Below, piece after piece: positions 1 to 7,702 of a DNA stretch of 18,145 nt. Source of the DNA: CAYQUC01 sp964514215 (GTDB lineage: Bacteria > Pseudomonadota > Gammaproteobacteria > UBA6429 > Thiohalophilaceae); contig CAZEPW010000067.1 of the NCBI GenBank assembly GCA_964514215.1, positions 1-18,145 on the forward strand, read 5' to 3'. The notes under the pieces are model-generated. The model saw only the letters and a program-made list of their open reading frames with translations. It did no database searches and was not told where the DNA came from. The translations under genes were made by a program, and so were the position numbers. Each line of letters begins with the position of its first letter. Position 1 is the stretch's first letter.

Positions 1-110
1 AAAACTGGCATTGTTTTGTTAACTCAATTTATGACAAAGAATCTAAAAAATGGACATGCTTCAAGCGTGCACATGTAGATTTGGTTGATAAGTCTAAATT
101 GTTTAAATAA
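1..110 (+). CDS. 3' end of an unidentified protein (partial)
   Basis: An open frame enters from the left edge in the frame of codons starting at position 3 and ends at TAA 108-110. It encodes the last 35 residues, which are basic and aromatic and include WHCF near the edge and WTCFKRAH further on. A strong intrinsic terminator follows 20 bases later on the same strand, which supports this being a real gene end. I do not recognise the family from this fragment. The two Cys and two His are not enough to infer a metal site. The rest of the gene lies outside the window. Confidence 0.55.
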   Translation, partial: NWHCFVNSIYDKESKKWTCFKRAHVDLVDKSKLFK

Positions 111-130
111 GCGAGTCTTTAAGCAATACA

Positions 131-164
131 AAAAACCGGAATTGAAAAATTCCGGTTTTTTTTT
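131..164 (+). terminator. Intrinsic (rho-independent) terminator
   Basis: The arms CCGGAATT (136-143) and AATTCCGG (148-155) pair perfectly around a GAAA tetraloop. Five A before the stem can pair with the first of nine T at 156-164. This is a textbook terminator for the gene ending at 110. The A/T extension could let it work weakly on the other strand too. Confidence 0.93.
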
Positions 165-266
165 GCATTATCCTTTTAGTTTCAGTAACCCGCCTTAAAT
201 CTCGTCAAATATACATCATTGGCAGCTAACAACTTGTATTTAAAGTATTTTATATTAGATTTAATA

Positions 267-294
267 TTGACATGAAACCGTGCTGCTTAATAAT
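267..294 (+). promoter_or_regulatory. Candidate sigma70 promoter of the YkgJ-family gene
   Basis: A perfect -35 box TTGACA (267-272) is followed after 16 bases by AATAAT (289-294), a 5/6 match to TATAAT. This would give a 5' UTR of about 75 bases before the ATG at 378. A short palindrome with arms TTGAT (294-298) and ATCAA (302-306) starts at the last base of the -10 box and could be an operator. It is one base shorter than an FNR site. Confidence 0.5.
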
Positions 295-377
295 TGATAG
301 GATCAAAATCACCAATCCTGTATACTAAACAACGAAGATTTATTTATTTCCATACAATATTTAAGAGTAGTTAAACC

Positions 378-1277
378 ATGAGTGATAACCGTTTCCAAGA
401 CATTCCGTTTGATAGTCCAGTAGCACCAAACCAGTTAGAATTAGAGAGCACAATCTGCTTCAATTGTCATCCTGGGGTATCGTGTTTCAATGAATGTTGT
501 AAACAAGCGAATATCACCTTGGCACCATACGATATTATTCGTATGAAAAATCGTCTTGGCCTAAGCTCGACTGAATTCTTAAAACAGCACACAGTTCCTT
601 TTGAAATGGACGGACACGGTATGCCCGGCGTTAAGATGCGTACTACCGATGTTGATCCGGTGTGTTTATTCATGGATGAGAAAACCGGCTGTAGCATTTA
701 TGAAGACCGCCCGACTTCATGTCGTTATTACCCCATTGCATTATTATCATCACGTCGTTCAGATGAATACCATGATGAACAACATTATGCGCTGATACAA
801 GAATCTCATTGTAAAGGGCATGAAGATGGACGTGAAATTACTGTCGGTGATTACCGTAAAGAACAAGGTGTTGAAGAATATGACTTACTCAATCGTGAGT
901 TTTATCAAATAATTTTAAAGAAAAAATCGGCTGGCCCTGCCATTGGCAAACCATCAACCACCAGTTTTCAATTCTTTTTTATGATTGCCTATGATGTGGA
1001 TCGATTTAAAGAGTTTTTAGCGTCAAAAAGCTTTCGCACAGTATATGACATTTCAGACGATGAATTTCAGCTCATCAACAACGATGAAATCGAACGACTC
1101 AAATTTGGTTACCGACTATTACGCCAAGTACTATTTGCTGAAGAAAGCATTAAATTAGTCGACGGAGCATATGACAGCCGCATGGAAGAACGAAAAGAAA
1201 TTTTAGAAGCTAGACGTGCAGCAGAAGTAGCCGAACACCAGAAAAAAGATGTCATTAATGAATTAATTGACGACTAA
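378..1277 (+). CDS. YkgJ-type cysteine cluster protein (putative Zn/Fe-binding)
   Basis: This 299-residue cytoplasmic protein has the YkgJ/CxxCxxCC signature near its N-terminus: CFNCHPGVSC then FNECC (residues about 27-41). Further Cys lie at PVCLFMDEKTGCSIYEDRPTSCR (split here only for description: about residues 94-117). The spacing matches the zinc/iron-chelating cluster family, which is common in proteobacteria and poorly understood. The C-terminal third has no Cys, is charged, and ends in a likely helical Glu/Lys/Ala-rich tail. The ATG is preceded by AAGAG about 10 bases upstream. It is a single-gene unit: a promoter lies upstream, and a perfect 16-base palindrome overlaps the stop codon. 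The exact function is unknown. The family assignment is fairly secure, but metal binding is inferred from the family. Confidence 0.8.
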   Translation: MSDNRFQDIPFDSPVAPNQLELESTICFNCHPGVSCFNECCKQANITLAPYDIIRMKNRLGLSSTEFLKQHTVPFEMDGHGMPGVKMRTTDVDPVCLFMDEKTGCSIYEDRPTSCRYYPIALLSSRRSDEYHDEQHYALIQESHCKGHEDGREITVGDYRKEQGVEEYDLLNREFYQIILKKKSAGPAIGKPSTTSFQFFFMIAYDVDRFKEFLASKSFRTVYDISDDEFQLINNDEIERLKFGYRLLRQVLFAEESIKLVDGAYDSRMEERKEILEARRAAEVAEHQKKDVINELIDD

Positions 1278-1285
1278 TTAGTCGT
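1270..1285. repeat. Perfect palindrome over the stop codon of the YkgJ-family gene
   Basis: The 16 bases read as ACGACT-AATT-AGTCGT, a perfect palindrome containing the TAA stop (1275-1277). It lies between convergent genes ending at 1277 (plus) and 1297 (minus), so it could be a short bidirectional RNA hairpin. It has no T-run and is at best a weak terminator. Confidence 0.5.
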
Positions 1286-1296
1286 AACGATCAATA

Positions 1297-1407
1297 TTAT
1301 GTATCAGCAATTAAAGTAATTGCACCTGCCAGTAATAATGCAAATACAGCTAACATAATATTACGACGATCGTCATCGTGTTTGTGATTGTTAAAAGGTC
1401 GATTCAT
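1297..1407 (-). CDS. Small single-span membrane protein, 36 aa
   Basis: An ATG at 1407 opens a 36-codon frame ending at TAA 1297-1299. The first 15 residues are hydrophilic and rich in His, Asp and Arg (HKHDDDRR). Residues about 17-33 form one clean hydrophobic helix rich in Leu, Ala and Val, followed by a short DT tail. A purine-rich Shine-Dalgarno sequence, GAGGTG, sits just upstream (1411-1416 on the complement), though its spacing to the ATG is short (3 bases). The sharp hydrophilic/hydrophobic split and the ribosome binding site make it a plausible small membrane protein. Its family is unknown. It could act as an accessory subunit or a regulator of a membrane complex, but nothing adjacent indicates which. 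Confidence 0.6.
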   Translation of the reverse strand: MNRPFNNHKHDDDRRNIMLAVFALLLAGAITLIADT

Positions 1408-1610
1408 ACCCACCTCGATAAAATGTACGCTGTTATTTATTCGTTTTTGACTTTAACTAAAGCATCGCGAGACAAACTCAAAGCACGAATCGCTGAATTG
1501 GCTCTATTCAATGATATAGATACTCAAAAAGTAAAATAAAATCTACAAACGGAAAAACTACTTGATAACCAAAAAATATTTTATATTTTTTTAGTTGATA
1601 CGAAGATAAT

Positions 1611-1745
1611 TTAGAGCTTTACGGATTCAGAAATACTAACAACAGACTGACTAGTTGGGCTATCAGCATAATAAGTTACAGCAGCAGTCAGCGTTAACAC
1701 AACGAAAGATAAAACAATATTTTTAATTCTTGATTTGGTCGACAT
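1611..1745 (-). CDS. Small exported or membrane-anchored protein, 44 aa
   Basis: An ATG at 1745 opens a 44-codon frame ending at TAA 1611-1613. The protein begins with a basic stretch (STKSRIK), continues with a hydrophobic helix of about 15 residues (about 10-24), and ends in a Ser/Thr/Val-rich polar tail of about 20 residues. This fits a signal anchor or a secreted peptide. The complement carries AAGGGA roughly 12 bases before the ATG. A perfect inverted repeat at 1792-1809 lies in its upstream region and may be an operator. I do not recognise the family. With the 36-aa gene downstream in the same direction it may form a small-protein pair, but the roughly 200-base gap argues for separate units. 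Confidence 0.6.
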   Translation of the reverse strand: MSTKSRIKNIVLSFVVLTLTAAVTYYADSPTSQSVVSISESVKL

Positions 1746-1791
1746 TAAATTTTTGTTCCCTTATATATGATTTCTGGTTTTCTTAATTAAA

Positions 1792-1809
1792 ACTTAGTCA
1801 ATACTAAGT
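1792..1809. promoter_or_regulatory. Perfect inverted repeat upstream of the 44-aa gene
   Basis: The arms ACTTAGT (1792-1798) and ACTAAGT (1803-1809) are exact reverse complements around CAAT. The repeat lies 46 bases upstream of the small minus-strand gene at 1745, in the position of an operator. No T-run follows on either strand, so it is unlikely to be a terminator. The binding protein is unknown. Confidence 0.4.
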
Positions 1810-2072
1810 CCTTACTAACAATATGTTCAGTGGTATTTTACAAGTTATCATTGTTAAATAATACCAAACAAAACTCAAGCGGTTTTCGTTAAAATTAAGA
1901 AATAAATAAGGTAACAAGCTGAAATATATGGAAATATAATCGGTTTTATTGAATAAATGATACAAATTTGTTGGATTTAAGCATCAACGCCTATAAAAAC
2001 TAGAATAGCTCTAAATGAGTCGAACAGCGATTAATCGACACTGCTATTATGTTCAAAACCAACAAATTAACA
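1810..2072. other. AT-rich intergenic stretch without a gene
   Basis: Between the inverted repeat at 1792-1809 and the terminator of the qmo operon I see AT-rich sequence with frequent stops in all frames and no convincing coding, RNA or repeat signal. Confidence 0.5.
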
Positions 2073-2116
2073 GTAAAAACAAGCAACATTCCCGCAACAT
2101 TCAATGCGGGAATGCT
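2073..2116 (-). terminator. Intrinsic terminator of the qmoAB-hdrCB operon
   Basis: The arms CATTCCCGCA (2087-2096) and TGCGGGAATG (2105-2114) pair perfectly over 10 bases around an 8-base loop, and outer bases extend the stem. On the minus strand the stem is followed by a T-rich tract (complement of 2074-2079). It lies 34 bases beyond the hdrB stop at 2150, as expected for the operon end. Confidence 0.85.
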
Positions 2117-2149
2117 CAACTAATTTGAAACAAAGATAAAGCCCAATTT

Positions 2150-3049
2150 TTATTTATTTGCTAAATCTTCAAGTTTTTTAGCTTTAATCAACTGCCCATC
2201 AAGACCAGCCTGCTTTCCAGACTTACCATAAGCAACACTCATTAATGCGCTATAGTAAACTACCGGCATTTCAAACTTAGTATTATATTTTTTGTTGATT
2301 TGTGATTGATAAACTTCAACATTCGCCTGACATAACGGACAAGGAGTAACGATCATATCGGCACCACCATCATACGCAGCTTCAACAATATCTTTGATTA
2401 ATGCTTGGCTTTTTTCGGTTTCAGAAAATGCCAACGCACCACCACAACAGGAGACTTTTTTATCGTAGTTCTCTACCGCCTCGGCACCCAAAGTATTCAC
2501 TAATTTATCAAGATATTTCGGGTTTTCAAACGACTCACCATCGATGCCAAAAGGACGGTTGGTTTGACAGCCTACGTATCCCGCAATTTTTAAACCTTCT
2601 AACGGTTTTTTAACATGGGAACCTAACTCGTCAAAACCAAAATCATCAATTAAGACTTCAACCATGTGTCGCACATGCTGTGTGCCACGCACTTTAAGAC
2701 CGGCTTCCGCCAATGCTTGGTTGGTTTCAGCCATTAACTGTTCATCACTAGTGATACGTTCTTGAGTCTCTTTAGTTGCTAACCAGCAAGCGGCACAGGT
2801 CGCCACGATGTCTTGATCCGGGTTAGCTTGTTCTGATAAGGCCATGTTTCGTGCCGATAACGCCATTCGCGGCAGTTCACCACCACCAGAGTAACCGATT
2901 GATGCAGAACAACAATTCCAATCAGGAATGGTATTTAATTTAACATCCAACACCTCACACATAGTATCAATTGAGGTTTGGTAATTCGATGCGGAAGATC
3001 CTTTTTGGGAGGAGCAACCAGGGTAAAATGAATATTCTTTTGTCGCCAT
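2150..3049 (-). CDS. hdrB: Heterodisulfide reductase subunit B-like protein (HdrB)
   Basis: This 299-residue soluble protein carries two complete CCG domains. In the first, C12, C46-C47 and C85/C88 (CAAC) fit the C-X31-39-CC-X35-39-CxxC pattern. In the second, C161, C201-C202 (CCGG) and C237/C240 (CPLC) do the same. In methanogen HdrB these motifs hold two noncubane [4Fe-4S] clusters that cleave a disulfide. Here HdrB is the last gene of qmoA-qmoB-hdrC-hdrB, an arrangement known from Gram-positive sulfate reducers and some sulfur oxidisers, where HdrCB replaces the membrane subunit QmoC. Its substrate in that setting is not settled; menaquinone, ubiquinone or a thiol/disulfide are possible. 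AAGGAG precedes the ATG, and hdrC ends 11 bases upstream. All cluster ligands are present, so catalysis rather than a purely structural role is likely (inference). Confidence 0.9.
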   Translation of the reverse strand: MATKEYSFYPGCSSQKGSSASNYQTSIDTMCEVLDVKLNTIPDWNCCSASIGYSGGGELPRMALSARNMALSEQANPDQDIVATCAACWLATKETQERITSDEQLMAETNQALAEAGLKVRGTQHVRHMVEVLIDDFGFDELGSHVKKPLEGLKIAGYVGCQTNRPFGIDGESFENPKYLDKLVNTLGAEAVENYDKKVSCCGGALAFSETEKSQALIKDIVEAAYDGGADMIVTPCPLCQANVEVYQSQINKKYNTKFEMPVVYYSALMSVAYGKSGKQAGLDGQLIKAKKLEDLANK

Positions 3050-3060
3050 GATGTTACTCC

Positions 3061-3681
3061 TTAGAAACTATCTGCACTTTTGATTTTAGCCGCTTCAATT
3101 TCAGCTGCTTTTTTCAAGATTTTTTTAATGTCGCCCGCACCTTTACATTTATGCCCACCAAATAATTCCATTGGTGATAAACGTTTAGTTTTGAATAAAC
3201 CCAAGCCACTCATGGCCATTGCCATTCCGGTTTTTATGCCTTCGGCGATGCCATTCATAAAATAAACTTTAATGGTTAATGTTAATTCATTAATCCGACC
3301 GGTTTTAGCGAGGTTATCCCAAAAGATTTGGGTAAACTTTTCAGTTTGCTGATTCTTGGGAACCATACCCAAGCGTTTAGCATAACTCGCTAAACCATGC
3401 ATGATATGCGTGATAGGCAATTCACGAGGACAACGCACAATACAGTTATAACACGAGGTACACATCCACATCGATGATGAAGTAAGCACTTCCTCACGTT
3501 TACCGGCTCGAATCATCATAAACAATTCTTGAGGCGGATGATCCCAGTGAGGCCCTAGTGGGCACGAGCCAGAACACACACCACACTGCATGCACATTTT
3601 AACCCATTCACCTTCTTCAACATTGGCTTCAACTTCTTTCAGAAAACTATTACGATAGCTTTCAATTACATTTGCGCTCAT
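3061..3681 (-). CDS. hdrC: Heterodisulfide reductase subunit C-like ferredoxin (HdrC)
   Basis: This 206-residue protein has two classical [4Fe-4S] motifs: C30-x2-C33-x2-C36-x3-C40-P and C74-x2-C77-x2-C80-x3-C84-P. The spacing of about 44 residues and the following helical domain match HdrC, which passes electrons between the flavoprotein HdrA and the catalytic HdrB. No transmembrane helix of the QmoC type follows, so this is the soluble HdrC form rather than a QmoC fusion. The C-terminus (about 120-206) is basic and Met/Lys-rich with no Cys. GGAG lies just upstream of the ATG. Spacing is 9 bases from qmoB and 11 bases to hdrB, so co-translation in one operon is near certain. It is expected to link QmoB to HdrB in the cytoplasm. 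Confidence 0.9.
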   Translation of the reverse strand: MSANVIESYRNSFLKEVEANVEEGEWVKMCMQCGVCSGSCPLGPHWDHPPQELFMMIRAGKREEVLTSSSMWMCTSCYNCIVRCPRELPITHIMHGLASYAKRLGMVPKNQQTEKFTQIFWDNLAKTGRINELTLTIKVYFMNGIAEGIKTGMAMAMSGLGLFKTKRLSPMELFGGHKCKGAGDIKKILKKAAEIEAAKIKSADSF

Positions 3682-3690
3682 CTTTATCTC

Positions 3691-5922
3691 CTAAAACTTG
3701 AATGGGCTCATGCCGATTTTTTCAATCGTCGCGGCCATGTCATTAATCAATTGCGGTGCTCGTTCGATATCGGTAATTGCGATTTCATAGGTCTCGACAC
3801 GCTCAGCTTCAAGACTTAACGTTTGCAAAGTATCGGCTACTTTGCTCATACGCTCATGCGCAATTTCAGAACCGCGAACAAAATGACATTGATAATTTTC
3901 ACCTTTTTGGCACCCCATCAAGATTACCCCATCATACCCCGAGTTCATTGCATCGGTTACCCAGATAAGGTTCACCGAACCAAGACATCGGATAGGAATT
4001 ATTCGTGTAAATGCACTGTATTCAACCTTGTTCATGGCAGCCATATCCAAAGCAGGATAAGCATCATTTTCACAGGCAAGCACTAAAATACGCGGTTTTT
4101 CATCAAATTCATCCGGAATATCAACAATTTTTAATTGTTGGCCAACGGTATCAATCGAGTAATTTTCGAATGAAATAACCCGAACCGGACAAGCCCCCAT
4201 ACAGGTTCCGCAACGTCGACAGCGTGATTCATTAAAGACTGGAAAACGTGCTTCATCTTCGTCAATTGCGCCAAATGGACATTCTACGGTACAACGTTTG
4301 CACTGCGTACAGCCTTCTTTACGGAAACTGGGAAAGGATAAATCGCCTGAACGGGGATGTGCGGCACGCCCTTGGCCTGCATTTTCAATGGCCTGAATTG
4401 CTTTTAATGCTGCACCAGTCGCATCTTCAATCGCCTGAGGGCCGTCCATCGGACGACGTACTGGACCCGTTGTGTAAATTCCAGTTCGACGAGTTTCGTA
4501 GGGAAAACAGATAAAATGCGAGTCATTAAAGCCATTTTTCAAATGCGGAATATCTTTACCTTGACGATAATCCAGGTTCAAAATGGAATCAACGCTGATA
4601 GAAACTGAATTAGTTGCTTCAGCATCATTGGCAGGTGGTTTGGCTTCGATATCAACACCAGAATTAGGAATCATACCCGTTGCTAAAACGACTAAATCTG
4701 CTTTTTCAACAACGTCTTCACCCAAAATTTCGTCTTTAAACGATACTTCTGCACCGGCACCATTGGCTTTTACACCAGACACTGTACCTTTGGTGAAAGT
4801 CACGCCTTTCATCTGACCGGAGCGGTAAAAATCTTCGCCCATCGCACCCGGTGTGCGTAAATCCGAATAAATAATATTGGTGTCGATATCTGGATTTTGA
4901 TCTTTAAAATACATCGCCTGTTTAATTGAGCTCACACAGCAGTGACCAGAACAATACGACAAATGATTTTCTTTATCACTTCGTTGTCCCGCACACTGTA
5001 CAAATACCACCGAATTAACGTCTTTTCCGTCTTTAGTTTTGATACCAGAACCATCAGCTGCTAGCGCTAATTCGTCTAATTCCGATTGCGTAACGACAGC
5101 TGTTGAACTGCCATAACCTAATTCTGGAAGTTGATTCGCATCATAATCTGAATAACCGGATGCTTGCACGATGGCACCAAAAGTTAATTGTTCAGTAGAA
5201 CCACTTTCTACTGCGATGTCCACCACAAAACGACCCGGCGCTCCACCGGTATTCGCTAGTGTCGAATTTAAATGCACGGTGATATTATTATCCGCTTCAA
5301 TGGCACTGACCATGGTTGCAACACCAGTATCTTCCGGATCAGCATACGGTGATTTTGTTGGTAACCCTTTCCACATTTTAGCGGCAGCGCCACCTAGGGC
5401 ACCTGATTTTTCCACTATATGCGCAGGATAACCCGCTTTTGACGCTTCAATAGCGGAGGTCATGCCACTAACGCCACCACCAACAATTAACACTGTTTTG
5501 TTGTAAGCGGTAGCGTCATCATGCGAGCTTGGTGACGTACTAAATTTTGCTTCAGTAACCGCCATACGAACATAATCGTCAGCCATTTCCTGCGTTGTTT
5601 CACGCGCTTCGTCCGTATCCGGACGCACCCAAATAACGCCTTCGCGAATATTGCCACGCGTCACGGCGACATTATCAAACTTAAACGCTTGAACTTTTGC
5701 GCGACGTGAACAGGCACAAATCGCAACACGATTAACGCCCTCATTATCAATATCATCTTGAATCATTTTAACGCCAGCTTCAGAACACAAAAATTCATGT
5801 TCTTTAGCGTCAGCTGCTTTAGTATCACGCTTGGCGATTTGTGCCATTTGAGCCGTATCAACGCGATCGCCAATACCACAACCTTTACAAATATAGGCAT
5901 GTATTTTAATTTCATCAGCCAT
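3691..5922 (-). CDS. qmoB: QmoB: HdrA-like flavoprotein with ferredoxin and MvhD domains
   Basis: This 743-residue protein has the full QmoB order. An N-terminal HdrA segment carries CKGC (C12, C15), C46 and CAC (C69, C71). An FAD-binding Rossmann fold has GGGVSG at 148-153. An HdrA core carries YCSGHCC. Two [4Fe-4S] ferredoxin motifs lie at about 538-582 (CTQCKRCTVECP and CRRCGTCMGACP), and a C-terminal MvhD-like domain spans about 610-735 with Cys at CLGS, GCQKG and YQCH. Qmo complexes link APS reductase to the quinone pool; in sulfur oxidisers the flow is thought to run from sulfite/AMP oxidation towards the electron acceptor. GGAGGG precedes the ATG, and the qmoA stop is only 3 bases upstream. 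The MvhD domain in MvhD/Hdr complexes receives electrons from a partner, so it is the likely docking point for an outside donor or acceptor. Confidence 0.92.
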   Translation of the reverse strand: MADEIKIHAYICKGCGIGDRVDTAQMAQIAKRDTKAADAKEHEFLCSEAGVKMIQDDIDNEGVNRVAICACSRRAKVQAFKFDNVAVTRGNIREGVIWVRPDTDEARETTQEMADDYVRMAVTEAKFSTSPSSHDDATAYNKTVLIVGGGVSGMTSAIEASKAGYPAHIVEKSGALGGAAAKMWKGLPTKSPYADPEDTGVATMVSAIEADNNITVHLNSTLANTGGAPGRFVVDIAVESGSTEQLTFGAIVQASGYSDYDANQLPELGYGSSTAVVTQSELDELALAADGSGIKTKDGKDVNSVVFVQCAGQRSDKENHLSYCSGHCCVSSIKQAMYFKDQNPDIDTNIIYSDLRTPGAMGEDFYRSGQMKGVTFTKGTVSGVKANGAGAEVSFKDEILGEDVVEKADLVVLATGMIPNSGVDIEAKPPANDAEATNSVSISVDSILNLDYRQGKDIPHLKNGFNDSHFICFPYETRRTGIYTTGPVRRPMDGPQAIEDATGAALKAIQAIENAGQGRAAHPRSGDLSFPSFRKEGCTQCKRCTVECPFGAIDEDEARFPVFNESRCRRCGTCMGACPVRVISFENYSIDTVGQQLKIVDIPDEFDEKPRILVLACENDAYPALDMAAMNKVEYSAFTRIIPIRCLGSVNLIWVTDAMNSGYDGVILMGCQKGENYQCHFVRGSEIAHERMSKVADTLQTLSLEAERVETYEIAITDIERAPQLINDMAATIEKIGMSPFKF

Positions 5923-5925
5923 GTT

Positions 5926-7212
5926 CTATCCCTCCGCTCTTGCAACGCGATTAACAACTTGAATCGCTCGTAATGCACTGGCTGTTGCACTTTGAACCGC
6001 ACGGTTAACGTCGAGCGCATCGGATGCACAGCCCGCCGCAAAGATGCCACCGTTAGATTCATCTTGTTCAATAAACCCTTCAACATTCACTTTAACTTGT
6101 ATCGGAAAATCGTTCGACGCGACACTCGGTTCCATTCCAACGGCTAATACGACTAGGTCATGTTGGTTGTCATAGCGGTTATACCCTTCAGTATCTACGC
6201 CACGCAAAATTGGATTACCTGAGGTTTTATCTTCATCAATACGTGCTACTTTTGATTTTACAAAAGTAACGTTTTTATTGTCTTTTACTTTTTGATGGAA
6301 ATCGTCAATTCGGTCAATCGCACGAATATCAATATAATAAATAGTTGATTTACCATCATCGCCATAGGCATCTTGCACATAATGCGTGTGTTTCAACGAT
6401 GCCATGCAGCAAATTCGTGAACAATGTTTTAAATGGTTTTGATCGCGCGAACCCGCACATTGGATAAAAGCAACATTCTTAGCTTCAGCACCATCGCTAG
6501 GGCGAAGTAATTTTCCCCCGGTTGGGCCGTGTGGATCAGCTAAACGTTCAAATTCAACACTAGTAATCACATTCGCGATTCTGTCGTAGCCATAAGGTTG
6601 TATCTTTGCCGCATCGTACGGCCGCCAACCAGTCGCCCAAATAATCGCACCAACATTAATGGTATTGCTGACTTCCTGCATGTCGAGATCAATCGCATCA
6701 TATTGACAGGCATCTTTGGCTTTTGTCGCGTCATCACTGCCGATAATACTCGGATCAAGAACATAACGCTGAGGATAAGCCATGGCGCTCGGTAGATAGG
6801 CTGCTTTACGATTATTTAAACCATAATTTTGTTCATTTTTAATTTCCGAATCAATTGCATCAGCACAATCACCGCAAGCAGTGCAATTTTCATTGACATA
6901 ACGCGGTGCAGTTTTGAGCGATACACTGTAATTGCCTTCTTCACCGGAGACTTCCGACACTTCCGTTAGTGTTAACAGGTGAATATTATTATTGCCCATT
7001 AACCGACGTTGATTAATTTCCATGCCACAGCTGGGATGGCACATTTTGGGGAAATATTTATATAGGCGTGAAACACGACCACCGATAGCGGCTGATTTTT
7101 CGACCAGAATGACTTGTTTACCGCATTCTGCTGCTTCAATTGCGGCTGTCATACCACTAATACCACCACCTACGACTAGAATGGTTTCATTTGTTGCGAC
7201 GATGTCTGACAT
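5926..7212 (-). CDS. qmoA: QmoA: HdrA-like FAD protein
   Basis: This 428-residue flavoprotein starts with a Rossmann motif (VVGGGISG, about 13-20) and carries the HdrA/QmoA hallmark YFPKMCHPSCGMEI (C58, C62). The ferredoxin-like site is reduced: C110, C113 and C116 are in place, but the fourth ligand of a classical motif (position 120) is Ile, and the nearest candidate is C169. The later HdrA segment CSRICC is present, and the C-terminal FAD loop reads FAAGCASDALDV. Length and order match QmoA rather than full-length HdrA. It is first in the operon; GGAGG lies about 10 bases before the ATG, and its promoter must lie in the divergent region 7213-7837. APS reductase genes often sit just upstream in sulfur bacteria, but here they are absent. 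Confidence 0.92.
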   Translation of the reverse strand: MSDIVATNETILVVGGGISGMTAAIEAAECGKQVILVEKSAAIGGRVSRLYKYFPKMCHPSCGMEINQRRLMGNNNIHLLTLTEVSEVSGEEGNYSVSLKTAPRYVNENCTACGDCADAIDSEIKNEQNYGLNNRKAAYLPSAMAYPQRYVLDPSIIGSDDATKAKDACQYDAIDLDMQEVSNTINVGAIIWATGWRPYDAAKIQPYGYDRIANVITSVEFERLADPHGPTGGKLLRPSDGAEAKNVAFIQCAGSRDQNHLKHCSRICCMASLKHTHYVQDAYGDDGKSTIYYIDIRAIDRIDDFHQKVKDNKNVTFVKSKVARIDEDKTSGNPILRGVDTEGYNRYDNQHDLVVLAVGMEPSVASNDFPIQVKVNVEGFIEQDESNGGIFAAGCASDALDVNRAVQSATASALRAIQVVNRVARAEG

Positions 7213-7380
7213 CGACCTTCCTCCTTCACGAGTATCACTTTGGTTATTTAAATAAATTTTAATAAAGCAAAATTATGTAATCGTTGATGTTGACTCTTGT
7301 TTCATCATCATCTAAATATAATAGATGTAGAGAATGATTTATTGCCAAAAGACCAACACTAAATTTTTTATTATCTATAT

Positions 7381-7400
7381 TAGTATATTTATATATACTA
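7381..7400. promoter_or_regulatory. Perfect inverted repeat, candidate operator
   Basis: TAGTATAT (7381-7388) and ATATACTA (7393-7400) are exact reverse complements around TTAT. The repeat lies about 170 bases upstream of the qmoA start. Its size suits a dimeric regulator, but the sequence is entirely A/T-rich apart from the G and C at its edges, so chance symmetry or a melting region is possible. Confidence 0.4.
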
Positions 7401-7578
7401 GCGTTAAACTATCCTCCATGCATTAACTCGAATTGAATAAGTTTCAACGGGGTTAACCTGTCAACAAAATAATATCAAAGTTCAACCGCGTTACAGTGAA
7501 CTATCTATTCACGAAAAACAAGTTAGAAAAATCTTATCGTCTATAAAGTAAATTTATTTTAAAATGGAAATATTTATA

Positions 7579-7592
7579 GTGATCTACATCAA
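7579..7592. promoter_or_regulatory. FNR/CRP-family binding site candidate
   Basis: GTGAT-CTAC-ATCAA matches 9 of 10 conserved positions of the FNR/ANR consensus TTGAT-N4-ATCAA with the correct 4-base spacer. It also partly fits the CRP consensus. It lies 104 bases upstream of the plus-strand -10 box and about 370 bases upstream of qmoA. Oxygen- or redox-responsive control of the redox genes on either side would make sense, but this is inference from the motif alone. Confidence 0.45.
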
Positions 7593-7675
7593 AATTAAAG
7601 ACCTTAATTTAAACAAGGTATTTATATAGACTTCGCAAAATAGAAAAATCGCGAATAGATTTCATTTGAAATACT

Positions 7676-7702
7676 ATGACATGACAAAGAGTTTGTTATA
7701 AT
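7676..7702 (+). promoter_or_regulatory. Extended -10 promoter of the ferredoxin-flavoprotein gene
   Basis: TATAAT at 7697-7702 is a perfect -10 box with an upstream TGT (7694-7696), giving the extended -10 form TGnTATAAT. ATGACA at 7676-7681 is a 5/6 match to the -35 box with a short 15-base spacer, which the extended -10 can compensate. Transcription would start near 7709, leaving a leader of about 130 bases. The palindrome ATTTCA-TT-TGAAAT (7659-7672) sits just upstream of the -35. Confidence 0.5.

Noticed and set aside
294..306. TTGAT-AGG-ATCAA as an FNR site upstream of the YkgJ-family gene
   Set aside because: The spacer is 3 bases instead of the 4 that FNR requires; kept only as a possible operator for an unknown regulator.
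1423..1539. 38-codon plus-strand frame beginning MYAVIYSF
   Set aside because: No Shine-Dalgarno sequence, no recognisable domain or membrane helix, and its start region overlaps the upstream region of the 36-aa gene; coding is not supported.
5763..6086. 107-aa minus-strand frame across the qmoA/qmoB junction
   Set aside because: It overlaps both qmo genes in another frame and shows no domain; it is a frame shadow.
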